Of a stretch of 64,000 nucleotides of DNA, positions 44,605 to 53,757 are shown piece after piece (the stretch's first letter is position 1; every line of letters begins with the position of its first letter). The notes under the pieces are model-generated. The model searched no databases, was not told the origin of the DNA, and saw only the letters and a program-made list of their open reading frames with translations. The DNA comes from Entomortierella parvispora (Eukaryota > Mortierellomycota > Mortierellomycetes > Mortierellales > Mortierellaceae): positions 310,001 to 374,000 of the forward strand of contig OY752147.1 in the NCBI GenBank assembly GCA_963573315.1, given 5' to 3'. The translations under genes were made by a program, and so were the position numbers.

Positions 44605-46125
44605 ATGACGGAAACGACCACCATCCCTAATGAGATCCTCATTCTCATTGGTTCATGTCTGACCACTCAGGACTTGCTTGCATGTCTCCTTGTCTCCCGT
44701 TCATGGTATGGAGCTCTCATTGAGATGGTGTGGTCCAACATCAGGCTGGTCATGTCGGCGAGCAATGGCAAATATTTCGTTCGCCCTTCATTCTCCGCTA
44801 TCACTCGACATGCACCTCTTGTTCGCACCTTATTTATCGTGTGCGAAGCCGCTTTCGAAGGATATAGCAACGGCCCAGTGTTCTTCCCCAACATCTCCTC
44901 CCTGACCATCATGCATGGCAAAAATCGGGACCTTGAGATCCAATCTCAGTCCACCGTCGAGCTTATATGTCGACACAATGAGACCTTGACTCACTTTAAT
45001 ATCAATCGCGCTCTACCCTCGGATCTTTTCAACTCCTTCCCAATAATCCAGCAATTGAGGGTCCCTGCACATTGGACATCAGGCCACACTTGGATCGAAT
45101 GCTTTGAGCGCCTTTGGTCCCGAGTCCAGACTCTGACCATTACTGGAGACTGGGTCCATCGGAGAGGATTCGATGAGGACTTAGAAGTGGACATGCCGAC
45201 AGACGTAGAAGTGGCTCGTATAGCGAGGACAATAGAAGATCGGCCTGTATCGATCAGAGATCTGGATATCGACGGCTATGATCAGGATGTAGAAGCTCAA
45301 CTGTGGGTGCTCGCGCACTGTTCGAATCTTGTGCGGCTGAGATGGTCTGTGACTCAGCGCTTCCGTAGAAGACACCCACCCGGAACCATACAATCATTGC
45401 ACTATTTGGCTGAGGCGATCCGCTCCCACAGGTGGAGTTGCGAAAAGTTGGGGGATCTCGAGTTGCCCAAAACCGACATTCAGACAGAAGACCTAGATAT
45501 ATTGCTGAATGGTATCAATCGATTGACAAGACTGAGTCTCTGCATGACAAACTTCAGCCAGACCTCTTGGGAGATACTACAGAGGTATCCTCGGCACTTG
45601 ATTTCGCTCCGTGAGCTCAGACTCGATTTGCTGGGCTTTTCTGATTCGCAGGTCCCTGGGTCGTGCCTTCATTCTATGTTGTGCTCTTTACCGAACTTGG
45701 AGGTCTTTGTCGCAGGGTCGATGACAGACATGGATGTCCTATCGGATGATCGACCTTGGGTATGTCGCGGACTGCGATTTCTATCGATGAATATTGCAAT
45801 CACATCAAGCCTCTCGAGGCAAGACTTGATCTTGGGACGACTGTCGGAACTGCACAATCTGGAACGTTGTTTTATAGCAGGCGATCTTGCAAGTGTGGCC
45901 CCAGATACCTGTCTGCAATTTACAATGGAGAAAGGGTTGGCCCAGTTGAACAACTGGAGTCATTTGACGGATTTATATGTATCTGCGGTCCCACTTCCCT
46001 CTGTCAAGTGGGAGGAAGCAGACCTGAGATGGGTGCGCCAACATTGGCCGAAACTGAAGAGGGTACGCGGGTTTTATACGGAATTAGATGTAGACATGCT
46101 GCTCCCGGGTGTCGAATTTCGATGA
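44605..46125 (+). CDS. F-box protein with LRR-like tail
   Basis: 506-aa single-exon protein. The F-box is at the very N-terminus: I-P-N-E-I-L-I-L-I-G-S-C-L ... L-L-A-C-L-L-V-S-R-S-W-Y. Leucine-rich segments follow (L-T-R-L-S-L-C-M, L-R-E-L-R-L-D-L-L-G, L-R-F-L-S-M-N). The leader just upstream carries a GGACAA hexanucleotide repeat (44538-44580) that would encode a G-Q repeat in an upstream extension; I start at 44605 because the F-box begins there. AATAAAA at 46137 is a likely polyadenylation signal. Confidence 0.88.
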   Translation: MTETTTIPNEILILIGSCLTTQDLLACLLVSRSWYGALIEMVWSNIRLVMSASNGKYFVRPSFSAITRHAPLVRTLFIVCEAAFEGYSNGPVFFPNISSLTIMHGKNRDLEIQSQSTVELICRHNETLTHFNINRALPSDLFNSFPIIQQLRVPAHWTSGHTWIECFERLWSRVQTLTITGDWVHRRGFDEDLEVDMPTDVEVARIARTIEDRPVSIRDLDIDGYDQDVEAQLWVLAHCSNLVRLRWSVTQRFRRRHPPGTIQSLHYLAEAIRSHRWSCEKLGDLELPKTDIQTEDLDILLNGINRLTRLSLCMTNFSQTSWEILQRYPRHLISLRELRLDLLGFSDSQVPGSCLHSMLCSLPNLEVFVAGSMTDMDVLSDDRPWVCRGLRFLSMNIAITSSLSRQDLILGRLSELHNLERCFIAGDLASVAPDTCLQFTMEKGLAQLNNWSHLTDLYVSAVPLPSVKWEEADLRWVRQHWPKLKRVRGFYTELDVDMLLPGVEFR

Positions 46126-46297
46126 GATCAAGATTCAATAAAATTATGTATAATACTGTGGTTTGCGAATTATCGAGACATTGTATACTCTGAGTATACA
46201 ACTCCAGAGGACTACGTTTCGTGAGTGGTATGTTTGCAATGCTTTCAGTCCCTGGTGTAAGAAATCAGCGATAGGATTGAGGACTTTTGTACAGTAC

Positions 46298-46540
46298 GTT
46301 GCAACTCCAAGTGCTCATTGTCGGAGGTGGCCTTGGTGGACTCACTCTAGCCATCTTCCTTGAACGGGTTGGGATCCCATCACACCATGTGTACGAGCGG
46401 CAAACAGAGTTCAAGATCTTTGACAGCGCGATCGGATTCTGGACAAACATCTTGCCTCCCTTTGAACAAGTCTATTGCTGGACGAGCTCAAGGCGATCTT
46501 CAAGGAATCCTTATGATCGAAGTCACTAGTCATAAAGAGA
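46298..46540 (+). pseudogene. FAD-dependent monooxygenase N-terminal remnant
   Basis: Begins L-Q-V-L-I-V-G-G-G-L-G-G-L-T-L-A-I-F-L-E, the GxGxxG dinucleotide fold of FAD_binding_3 monooxygenases, then Y-E-R and S-A-I-G-F. A frameshift follows near 46470 (L-L-D-E-L-K-A-I-F-K-E-S continues in another frame), a further shift and then loss of similarity. Only the first about 80 residues of a roughly 400-residue enzyme remain, 290 bases left of the mobile element. Confidence 0.78.
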
Positions 46541-46824
46541 AGTAGCAGCCTGCACAGTGTAGCCACCGAACCTGCAGCGCCTTCGAAGTCCAAACTCCAC
46601 AATCCCCAAGGTCTGGACCGGCGAGAAGCACGCGCAGCATCGCGATTCTGTTTCTCTTGTCCAAGCTGCAAGGAACTCATGCCCCCGACCTTTGTTTGCT
46701 CTGTCAGACATGACATTGACCACTGGATAGAAGAAGGGAGAGAGCGATGACGAAGGGACGACGCTTTGTTGTTTGGGAGGATGAGCGATGACCATGCCAA
46801 AAGGAGAAAGACGCAAACAATGAC

Positions 46825-46829
46825 CATAG
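46825..46829. repeat. Target-site duplication, left (CATAG)
   Basis: CATAG immediately left of the element matches CATAG at 56249-56253. The outer base of the G run and C run makes the exact length ambiguous (4-6 bp). Confidence 0.7.
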
Positions 46830-47221
46830 GGGGTTGTTCTGGGTCTGCCAGACTCAGGCCGCACTCTGGGCTTTCTGCTCTCCTGAGAAATTTTCTAGAA
46901 TAAAACAGCAGTCATACTCTATGGACGGCCGATGGTGCGGGTGTATGTCTTTCCTACGAGGGCTGGCACAGGATTCAGGCCTTATGGCTGCAACACGCGC
47001 ACTCGTCGCAATCTGGACGGCACAGGCAATTGGGAGGCCAGGCATTGCTCCAGGGACTTTTATTATTTCTGAGGGCTAAGAGAGACTTTTATTCTAGAGA
47101 ACGATTCAGAGACGCTAGCGGCTTGGGCGCTGTTTTAAAAGCCAGGCTGTGTGTGCAGCTCGTTGCGGAAATGGACTGTGCCAGCGAATTTGGACTGCCA
47201 TCCAGATCTGGGACGACCCCC
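46829..47221. repeat. 393-bp terminal direct repeat, left copy
   Basis: Matches 55857-56249 base for base as far as I can read, at a constant offset of 9028 with no indel. It begins GGGGGTTGTTCTGGGTCTG and ends ACGACCCCC, whose complement GGGGGTCGT resembles the start, so each copy has imperfect inverted ends of its own, like a MITE. Confidence 0.9.
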
Positions 47222-47229
47222 TTGAAGAG

Positions 47230-48591
47230 CTAACTCGTCCTCAAGGACTTCAGGTACTCGACAATGGCCATCCTGTCAGTGACAGCGTTGATTGATACCC
47301 ATGTCGCCATGCTCAAGCCGACGCTCTTCTGGACGATGTTGTACTCCCTCGCGTCGCCTTCTCCTCGGTGACCAACGACCTTGATTTCGTTTTCATGTAC
47401 CATATCCACATCGGTTGTCCCTGCAGGAGCGGAGATTGTCATGTCGAAAAACTTCTGCCGTGTGGCAAGCAGATCCTGGCTTTGGGACAGCTTCGCCTGG
47501 ATGTTCGGGAGCGTGTACAGGGTCTCTTGCTCTTTAAGAGAAGGGTAGTCAAAGCTGTCTTGGAGCCACTGAGTGTGGTGCTGCTCGGGTGGGATGCTCT
47601 TGAGCGCCACAAATTTTTTGATGTTCAGCAGGACACACGCCAGCTTGTACTGGATATCGAACGTATCCTTCTCAGCCACCTTGTTCACGACTGTGTGGCT
47701 GAACTTGGTGAACGTCGACTGCATCTCCCCGAAGTAGCTCTCGATACTGGACCGGAAGCTCCCAAAAATGTCATTGTAGGCCTTCTCCTCGTCAGTCATC
47801 GCAATTCCACGCGTCTTGCGCACAGGGTAGCAGAAATTCTCATACTCGAGCTCGTCTGCGCTGTCCACTAACTTGCCAATGTACAGGTTGTACCCACCAT
47901 CCAACGCCACGCAGTCCAGCTTGTGGATCCTGTTCTGCAGGCCTAGGCGAAGTAGCATGGTGCCGTCATTGTAGTCACGGCAGGGCTCAGGCGCAGACAC
48001 AAACAGTACCATGTTGTTCATGTCAGTGCACACCTGCACACGGAAGCCTGATTTCTTCAGCTTGTACGAGTACAGACTGGGCTTGTCGGCGCCCACGTAG
48101 GTAATCCTGGAGTCGTGACCGTCCAAGTTGAGTGTCACGTTCTTGAAGGGGTGAGGGTTCCTCTCGGCAGCAAGATGGCGCGACTTCAGCGTCGAGAACA
48201 TCTCAGACAGCAGCTTGGTCAGAAGGCGGCTCAGCTCGGCTGGTTTGTACATGTAGAACTCCTTGTGTATGGTGTGGAAGGAGGTTTTCGGGATGTGCCG
48301 TGCCATGTCGCTCAGAGAGACCCCCTTCACGAGCACGTAGAGCAGCATGACGCCCTTCTCGACATTTCTGTACGGCCCAGAGTAGGCTCTTGTGCCGAAG
48401 ATCACGGCCAAGAAGAAGAACACTGGTATGTAGCCCAAGCGATCCAACACGAAGGTCTTGATGCTGTCGATGTCGACCACGGGGGCAATTTCTGTGCGGT
48501 GATGCTTCACTCTGTCAATAATGGGCCAGTCCCTGTACAGGAACTTCCAGTGCGTCTGCACGATGGCATCGTACTCAAGTGCCTCGTCCAT
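47230..48591 (-). CDS. DDE-superfamily transposase
   Basis: 453-aa intronless protein resembling the DDE_Tnp_4 / PIF-Harbinger and IS5-like group. A helix-turn-helix-like segment (V-L-V-K-G-V-S-L-S-D-M-A-R-H-I, about 86-100) precedes the catalytic core. Candidate triad: Asp157 in L-N-L-D-G-H-D, Asp231 in V-A-L-D-G-G-Y and Glu284 in S-S-I-E-S-Y-F-G-E. Typical motif K-L-K-K-S-G-F-R-V-Q-V-C-T-D follows the first Asp. It would cut and join the GGGGGTTG ends. The stop lies 9 bases inside the left 393-bp repeat. The frame is intact and may be functional. Confidence 0.82.
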   Translation of the reverse strand: MDEALEYDAIVQTHWKFLYRDWPIIDRVKHHRTEIAPVVDIDSIKTFVLDRLGYIPVFFFLAVIFGTRAYSGPYRNVEKGVMLLYVLVKGVSLSDMARHIPKTSFHTIHKEFYMYKPAELSRLLTKLLSEMFSTLKSRHLAAERNPHPFKNVTLNLDGHDSRITYVGADKPSLYSYKLKKSGFRVQVCTDMNNMVLFVSAPEPCRDYNDGTMLLRLGLQNRIHKLDCVALDGGYNLYIGKLVDSADELEYENFCYPVRKTRGIAMTDEEKAYNDIFGSFRSSIESYFGEMQSTFTKFSHTVVNKVAEKDTFDIQYKLACVLLNIKKFVALKSIPPEQHHTQWLQDSFDYPSLKEQETLYTLPNIQAKLSQSQDLLATRQKFFDMTISAPAGTTDVDMVHENEIKVVGHRGEGDAREYNIVQKSVGLSMATWVSINAVTDRMAIVEYLKSLRTS

Positions 48592-48758
48592 GATACGTGG
48601 GTTCGATACTGGCTCTCGAGGAGGTCTCAGTTTTACAACCAGTGCACGCTCCTCCGGAAACTCCAGGAGCGCTCTGTTGCAACTGGGAAAGGTGACCGAG
48701 AGCGGACAGCCAGGGAGCTCGGAACGAGAGTGTCAGTGCTCGACCAGCGGGAGCAGAA

Positions 48759-48902
48759 TCTGCCAGACCCAGAACAACCCCCTTCTAGTCTCTCCAGAAG
48801 CCGTTTTCAGAGAATCCCTGTTCTAAAGTTGCGCACGGGCCATGGTGCTAGGATGCAGATCATCTTTATAGGAGCTACTCTGCACTCTAGCACCCGGCTA
48901 AA
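48759..48902. repeat. Internal inverted-repeat arm, left, with hairpin R1
   Basis: Pairs with 55739-55880 in inverted orientation at high but imperfect identity. The inner 72 bases (48831-48902) form hairpin R1: GTGCTAGGATGCAG near one end and CTGCACTCTAGCAC near the other can base-pair around a TTTATAGGAGC loop. Confidence 0.85.
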
Positions 48903-49004
48903 TGTTGTGCCGTGCCCCCTGGTTCTGACAATCTACTAGGGTGCAAATACAAGTTTATTTTGGGGCCTGGGCGAGCTGCATACGCTCTTGGCCGCGAGGG
49001 GCCC

Positions 49005-49656
49005 CTACTCCTCTCGTGTGTGTGTGTTGAAGACGCTGATGATGTACGTCTCCATCTCGTCCTCTGTGTGCCCGTCCTTAAGGATGAAATTGTTGCGACT
49101 GAACTTGATTGGAGCGTCCTTGTCGCCCTTCATGTACTGGTAGACGTTCCGGGCCCTGGGAGTGCGTTCGAGCCGCAGCTCATCCACCTCCACAGCATCC
49201 AGGTCGGGGTTCTTGGCGATGAATTGCTCCAGTATGCGTTTTATAGCCCTCCGCTGCCGTGAGAAGAAGCAGAAGCCACCAACAGGCAGAGGCTGGGGAT
49301 TCCCGAATTTCAGCACCGCGAACACCTCCTGCTTGCTCTCAGGCAGAGCGAGGACTCGTTCACGGTTGGCAGCTCGTCGCGCAGCCTCACTCTCAGCGAG
49401 AGCAGCCTTGGTGTTCCTGAGCTCAAGCTCCACCTCGTCAAGCTGCGCTCTGGTGTCCTCCAGTTCCTCCTGTGCGTCCGCAAGGTCCTCGTTCGCGCCT
49501 TCGAGCTCCAGCCTTAAGTTCCCGAGTTCCTCTGCTAGGGCCTCCAGTGCAGACTCGGCAGGGTCTATGGCGGTTCAACGTCGTGTCAGTGCACTGAGGG
49601 GAGTTCTAAAGCGTGCAGAGGGCGTGAAGCAAAACAGAAAACTTACTGGTGGTCAT
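49005..49656 (-). CDS. Coiled-coil protein of the mobile element
   Basis: Predicted 189-aa protein. Exon 1 is only 10 nt (49647-49656, M-T-T plus one base), followed by an intron with GTAAGT/ATAG ends and exon 2 at 49005-49564. Residues 5-75 are a Leu/Glu-rich coiled coil (L-E-A-L-A-E-E-L-G-N-L-R-L-E-L). The C-terminal domain reads F-C-F-F-S-R-Q-R-R-A-I-K-R-I-L then A-R-N-V-Y-Q-Y-M-K-G-D ... N-N-F-I-L-K-D-G-H-T-E-D-E-M. This recalls the C-terminal domains attached to KilA-N/Bro proteins of large DNA viruses (such as DUF3627), a weak resemblance. Role unknown; DNA binding or oligomerisation for transposition is a guess. Confidence 0.68.
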
Positions 49657-50545
49657 GGTTCAGTGTGGGTGGGAAGTGGGGAGGAGGTGAATGAGGAATG
49701 GAAGAGCGAAGGAATGGCGAATGGAGGCCTCCATGCAGCTTTTAAGTCCGCTGCAGCATGGCGAAGCTGATGAGATGAGATGAGATGCGATAACGATGAG
49801 ATTGTGATTGCTTTTCAGCATGTGTCTGTACCCCCTCTAATTGACCGCCCCTCTATATTTGACTGCTACCACTGCTACGTGTTATGGAACCTGGCTAGTT
49901 ACATACCAGCGCGGGAAGGAGAACTTGCAGAGAAGTACAATAGACTACCTGGGACCCCAACAACCCCACTCATGCAGGAAGGTATGAGAAGACTGTCTGT
50001 GTCAACAACGCCAGGCCAGGTCGATTCAGTACACCATACCACTTTTATACGAAGCATGAAAATATAAAAAAAGGGAGCTGCTGCTGCTACACCACTTGGG
50101 CTGTAGCACTTCCTGACAGCAGCTCTTGCACCTCAAAAGCGGGCGCGGCGCAGGCTTGCCAGTGCGAACAGCGAGACGGTGTGCAAGATGTCGCCGCTGG
50201 TGCTCTCCTATTGGTCACACTCGTGCCGGTAAGCGGCGCCAGGGCACATGTAGCACAGCGCAACTGGCTGGGTATATTTGTCATAGATCGGCGGACGCGT
50301 ACGACCAGAGGGGCTTTAAAAGGCTACACGCGCACCATCTTGCTTGCAGACTGCTCAGCTGCAGTGAACTTCTGTTTCTTGGTCCTGAGCTCGCGTGATA
50401 AGACGGGTCGGTCAACAACAGATATTTCTTTTTATTTCAATGGACGCTTCAGAAATACAGATACGGCGTAGAGGGGCCTGGGTTCGCTTGCGCACGGCAG
50501 ATGCTTTTAAAAAAGCTTACACTCTTCGCCTTGTCCGCTGACGAG
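49657..50545. other. Non-coding part of the mobile element
   Basis: About 890 bases between the coiled-coil gene's promoter and the Crinkler gene's 3' end. Contains GATGAGATGAGATG (near 49769-49785). Only short frames without recognisable content. Confidence 0.5.
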
Positions 50546-52306
50546 TCAGGCCTGGTGTGTCACAGGCTCTTGCGTTGCAGCATGCGTCCTGGAGGTTCCG
50601 ACTCCATCTCCTTCACGAGCCACGCGGCCTGTTGCGATTCGCTTGTTCGGCACGGAGCCAGGAGCAGGACTACCGTAGGTGCTCCTGTTGACGATCTCGT
50701 CCTTCATCAAGTCGAACAAAGCAAGAAGATAGCTGAAAACCTTTCCACAGTCTGCTTTCAAGTCTGCTTCTTCCTTGATCAAGTCAAGACGCAAACCTGG
50801 GATGTTCTTTCTTCGATACGTCAAAACCTCCTGCTCGTCCAACGTACATTCCAAAAGTATCCACATGAACGAGTCTGTCACAATCCCGTACGACTTGAAG
50901 CGAACGGGTGGTCTCTCTCCGCTGCCTTCGTCCACTTCGTCCATTCGTTTTCGTTTCTTTTGCTGAACGGCCACATCGAGCTGCGCCATATTTTGAGCCA
51001 TGCCTTTCAAGAAATCCTCCTTCTTGACTTCCGTAACACCAAGAACCTGTGAGTTATGTATTCGGTCTACAACAGCATAGTCGACGGGCCCGTGACCACG
51101 CATACCGCTCATCGGACGTTCTCGTGCCAGGTACATTTGTGAGTCGTAGGACTGCATCGCTCCAACCATGAACGTATCGACAACCGATGATTTTGTTCGC
51201 TCGCTTGAGCCCGGTCCAAGCACGTACGCCTTCTGCTTGAAAATGCAATCCTGGACAACGTGTTCCAATGTCGTTTTTTCGTTGTCCTGCAGTGACTTCG
51301 GTTCAATATCAAACTCTGGCATAAGTTCGGCCTCTCCGACTCCATACTGGCCTTGTGCATCCTTCCAGACGTACACCGAGAAATTCTTGGCCGGACTAGC
51401 CAAAGATATGTTAAAGGTCTTATATCCATTGTCTTTGGCAATGTCCAGGCAAGATCGGAGCACGTCGTCGTTGGCTAACCAAACAGGGGTTGCACACCCA
51501 GGTTGATACCAATAAATTTGCACGAATGGGTCTGTTTCAAACTCATCGAAATGCTCCCCAAGGATATGTCGTAGTTCGACAAGAGTTGCCGTCTTTGTGT
51601 CAGTCGCGTATCGGCAAATTTGTTTGTTATTTCCGCCTCTTTTGTCGACGATTGCCAATGCTAAAGAACAAGCCAAATAAACATTAGCTTTCTTCTTCAA
51701 GAACATCATCCTGAATATTTCATCTCGTCGGGCCATTCACACTCACCAATAGATGTGCTTTTTAACTCGACAATCTCATCCTGCAATGCTGCCATCTTCG
51801 CCTCCGACTCCTGCGTCTGCGGCGTGCTTTGTGGCTATTGTTTTAGAGAACCGTGATTAGTAAGCCGTGCACGGGCCATGGTGCTAAGATGCAGATCATC
51901 TTTATAGGAGCTACTCTGCACTCTAGCACCCGGCTAAACTCAAAAGACGACATTCGGGAAAACCTGGACATACCTTTGGTCGCTCGACCATGATGTATGT
52001 GCTGTCGTCAGGGGTCTCTGGGAAGATCTTGGAGAGGCCTGTCCTCGGGTTGGCAAGCTTCGTCTTGTCGTCCAAATCATCAAGCTTGATGATGCGCTCG
52101 TCTCCTGCATCCTCGTCCGTGGGGACCGTGGCTCTCCAGAGCACCAAGTCTTTTGCGTCGATGTGCCCAAAGGCGGCTGGGTTTTTTGCTGCAATGGCGT
52201 CCTTGAGTTCGTCGACGGAGGCAGAGGACTGCACCTTGACTGAGAATGCGGTCGACAGTAGGTCGCCACTGATGAGAGAGAAGAGTGTGAGAGTGTCTGT
52301 CGCCAT
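50546..52306 (-). CDS. Crinkler (CRN) protein with PD-(D/E)XK nuclease-like domain
   Basis: Predicted 511-aa protein. Minus-strand exons: 51974-52306, 51747-51834 and 50546-51660; phases close (0 and 1). The N-terminal about 110 residues form the ubiquitin-like Crinkler header: L-T-L-F-S-L-I-S-G-D, F-S-V-K-V, V-D-E-L-K-D-A-I-A-A-K-N, H-I-D-A-K-D-L-V-L-W-R-A, ending T-Y-I-M-V-E-R-P. A linker exon of 29 codons gives a short coiled segment. The C-terminal domain carries G-H-G-P-V-D-Y-A-V-V-D and G-V-T-E-V-K-K-E-D-F, a PD-(D/E)XK-type core with Asp and E-x-K, followed by A-Q-N-M-A-Q-L. Header plus REase-fold toxin domain is a known class of eukaryotic host- or cell-directed effectors. No signal peptide. 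Intron 1 contains hairpin R2. Confidence 0.85.
51867..51938. repeat. 72-bp hairpin R2 inside Crinkler intron 1
   Basis: Same 72-base sequence and orientation as R1 (48831-48902), with few differences. It sits between the donor (GTATGT at 51973) and the branch point (TTACTAATCAC) of a 139-nt intron, so half of the intron is this repeat. Confidence 0.88.
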
Positions 52307-52557
52307 GGAGGGTGTAGTTGTGGAGGACGAGTGGGTGTGTGAATGAGGGATGGAAGGTGGTGTGGAGGGTAGATGAGAGGCATGAGGGTCCAGTTGTTCG
52401 TTTGTTGATGGTGACACGCATCAGAAACAGTCCCTCCTGGAGAGTCATGTGACTGAGCACTGCCGCGCGCCATAATTCAGCATGGTCCTAAAAATGACCG
52501 GCGCTTCCGCGGTTCAAAAGACCCTTCTTTACCACCCTTGTTTACCACTCACTCAAC
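52307..52557. promoter_or_regulatory. Shared divergent promoter, Crinkler and primase
   Basis: 251 bases separate the two start codons on opposite strands, so both genes are likely driven from one short region. I see no clear TATA box; the primase side has a C/T- and ACTCACTCAAC-type leader. Confidence 0.55.
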
Positions 52558-53757
52558 ATGGACGACAAATTCGGATCCACCTACTTCAGGACCAACAACC
52601 GTGAGACCAAAAAACGCCCCCAAGACAGATGTTTCGAATGGAGCGACCAGAGGTCCAACGGCTTCTTTGTGGTCGTCGCCGACGGTGGCCCGCAGTTGAA
52701 CGAGTACTCGAGCTACAGGGACGCTACAGCGTTCCTCACTGCCTACGATGCTGTCCCTGAGGCAGAGCGATGCTTCTACGAGCTGATACGCGAAAGCCAG
52801 CCGTGCAAGGAGTACTATGACATTGACTGGAAGCTCGATGTGCCTGCTGACAAGGCCGAATTGCAGAGGCTAGAGCGGCAGTTTTTTGAAGCCTTTCTGT
52901 GCGTACGCAACCTGCATGCGCCGGAGCTTGCTCTTGTCGAGGCGGACTGCCGCGTGCTCAGCTCGTCGAAGGACAAAAAGGTGTCGCTGCACATCGTGGT
53001 GTCTAAATGTGTGTTCGAGAATAACCACAGCCACCTAAAGGCTTTTGTGCTAGCATTTCAGGCACTCTGGGACACCACAGCCCAAAAGGATCTGCTCAAC
53101 CACATTGACATGGGCGTCTATTCCCGTAACCGGCAGATGCGTATCCTTGGCAGCCACAAGGCCAAAGATCCTTCTAGAAAGCTCCTGCGAGCACAGTGGC
53201 ACGAGCCTTCCCTGGCTGCTGAGGACTACGAGTTCCTGATCACCAATGTCGACCCAGACTGTGCCAAAGTGTCTTTCGTGTCTGGAGTAGAGCCAGTTCT
53301 CCGGCCCCTGTCTTCTGTTTCGCGAAAGGCCTTGTTGAAAACTGTCGTGTCGAGCCTCCCCGAGCACATCGTGGATGCAGTGCGAGCCAAGTTTGAGCAG
53401 ACACCGTATGCTGCCCAGTTCTTCTCTCCTAACCCCATCCCTGGTGCAGCCACGCTCTTCAAGCTGCAACGCAAGATCCCGGGGAACTGTGTGATCTGCA
53501 GGCGACAGCATGAACACGATAACGCATACATCAGGCTCGCGCGGTCTGGCGCGCTCTTCTTTCACTGCCGCAGAGCTGCTGGCCACGCAGGTATCGAGCT
53601 GTCCAAGCAAGACCCAAATATGGCGGTGGGGATCAGGGTGGCTCCAGAGAACCGTATACCCCTGCATGCAAGCAGTATGGACATCACGGACAACGCGCGA
53701 TACTTGACACGCCATCATCTAGCACCACAAACAAAGTCCCTCGGGGTAGGGCAAGGC
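52558..53757 (+). CDS. Archaeo-eukaryotic primase domain (frameshifted to helicase)
   Basis: N-terminal part of a primase-helicase, about 400 aa in this frame. AEP/PrimPol motifs: I with Y-D-I-D-W (Asp88, Asp90), II with S-S-S-K-D-K-K-V-S-L-H-I-V-V (Ser143, His145), III around N-H-I-D-M-G-V-Y-S, followed by N-R-Q-M-R-I-L-G-S-H-K. A zinc-binding segment follows: C-V-I-C-R-R-Q-H, then F-F-H-C-R-R-A-A-G-H. This is the layout of primases in large DNA viruses and of herpes UL52-type enzymes. The frame continues to a stop at 53922, but the homologous reading moves to the next frame between about 53747 and 53757, where the helicase begins. One indel, or a programmed shift, separates them. Confidence 0.82.

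Larger units (their letters stand above)
46829..48782 (-). mobile_element. Nested DDE transposon unit
   Basis: The inner 24-base end at 48759-48782 is the reverse complement of 46829-46852 with one mismatch (GGGGGTTGTTCTGGGTCTG core). The interval contains only the transposase gene. This looks like a transposon of about 1.95 kb, or the transposase module of the larger element. No obvious target duplication flanks this inner pair. Confidence 0.7.

Noticed and set aside
46826..48782. A 3-bp TAG/TTA-type target duplication around the inner transposase unit
   Set aside because: Flanks ATAG and TTCTAG do not match in a way that would define a duplication; only the outer CATAG pair does.
48115..48939. 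274-aa plus-strand frame over the transposase
   Set aside because: Antisense to the transposase, which has a recognisable DDE core; Val/His-rich shadow composition.
49162..49770. 202-aa Ser-rich plus-strand frame
   Set aside because: Mirror of the Leu/Glu-rich coiled-coil gene on the other strand.
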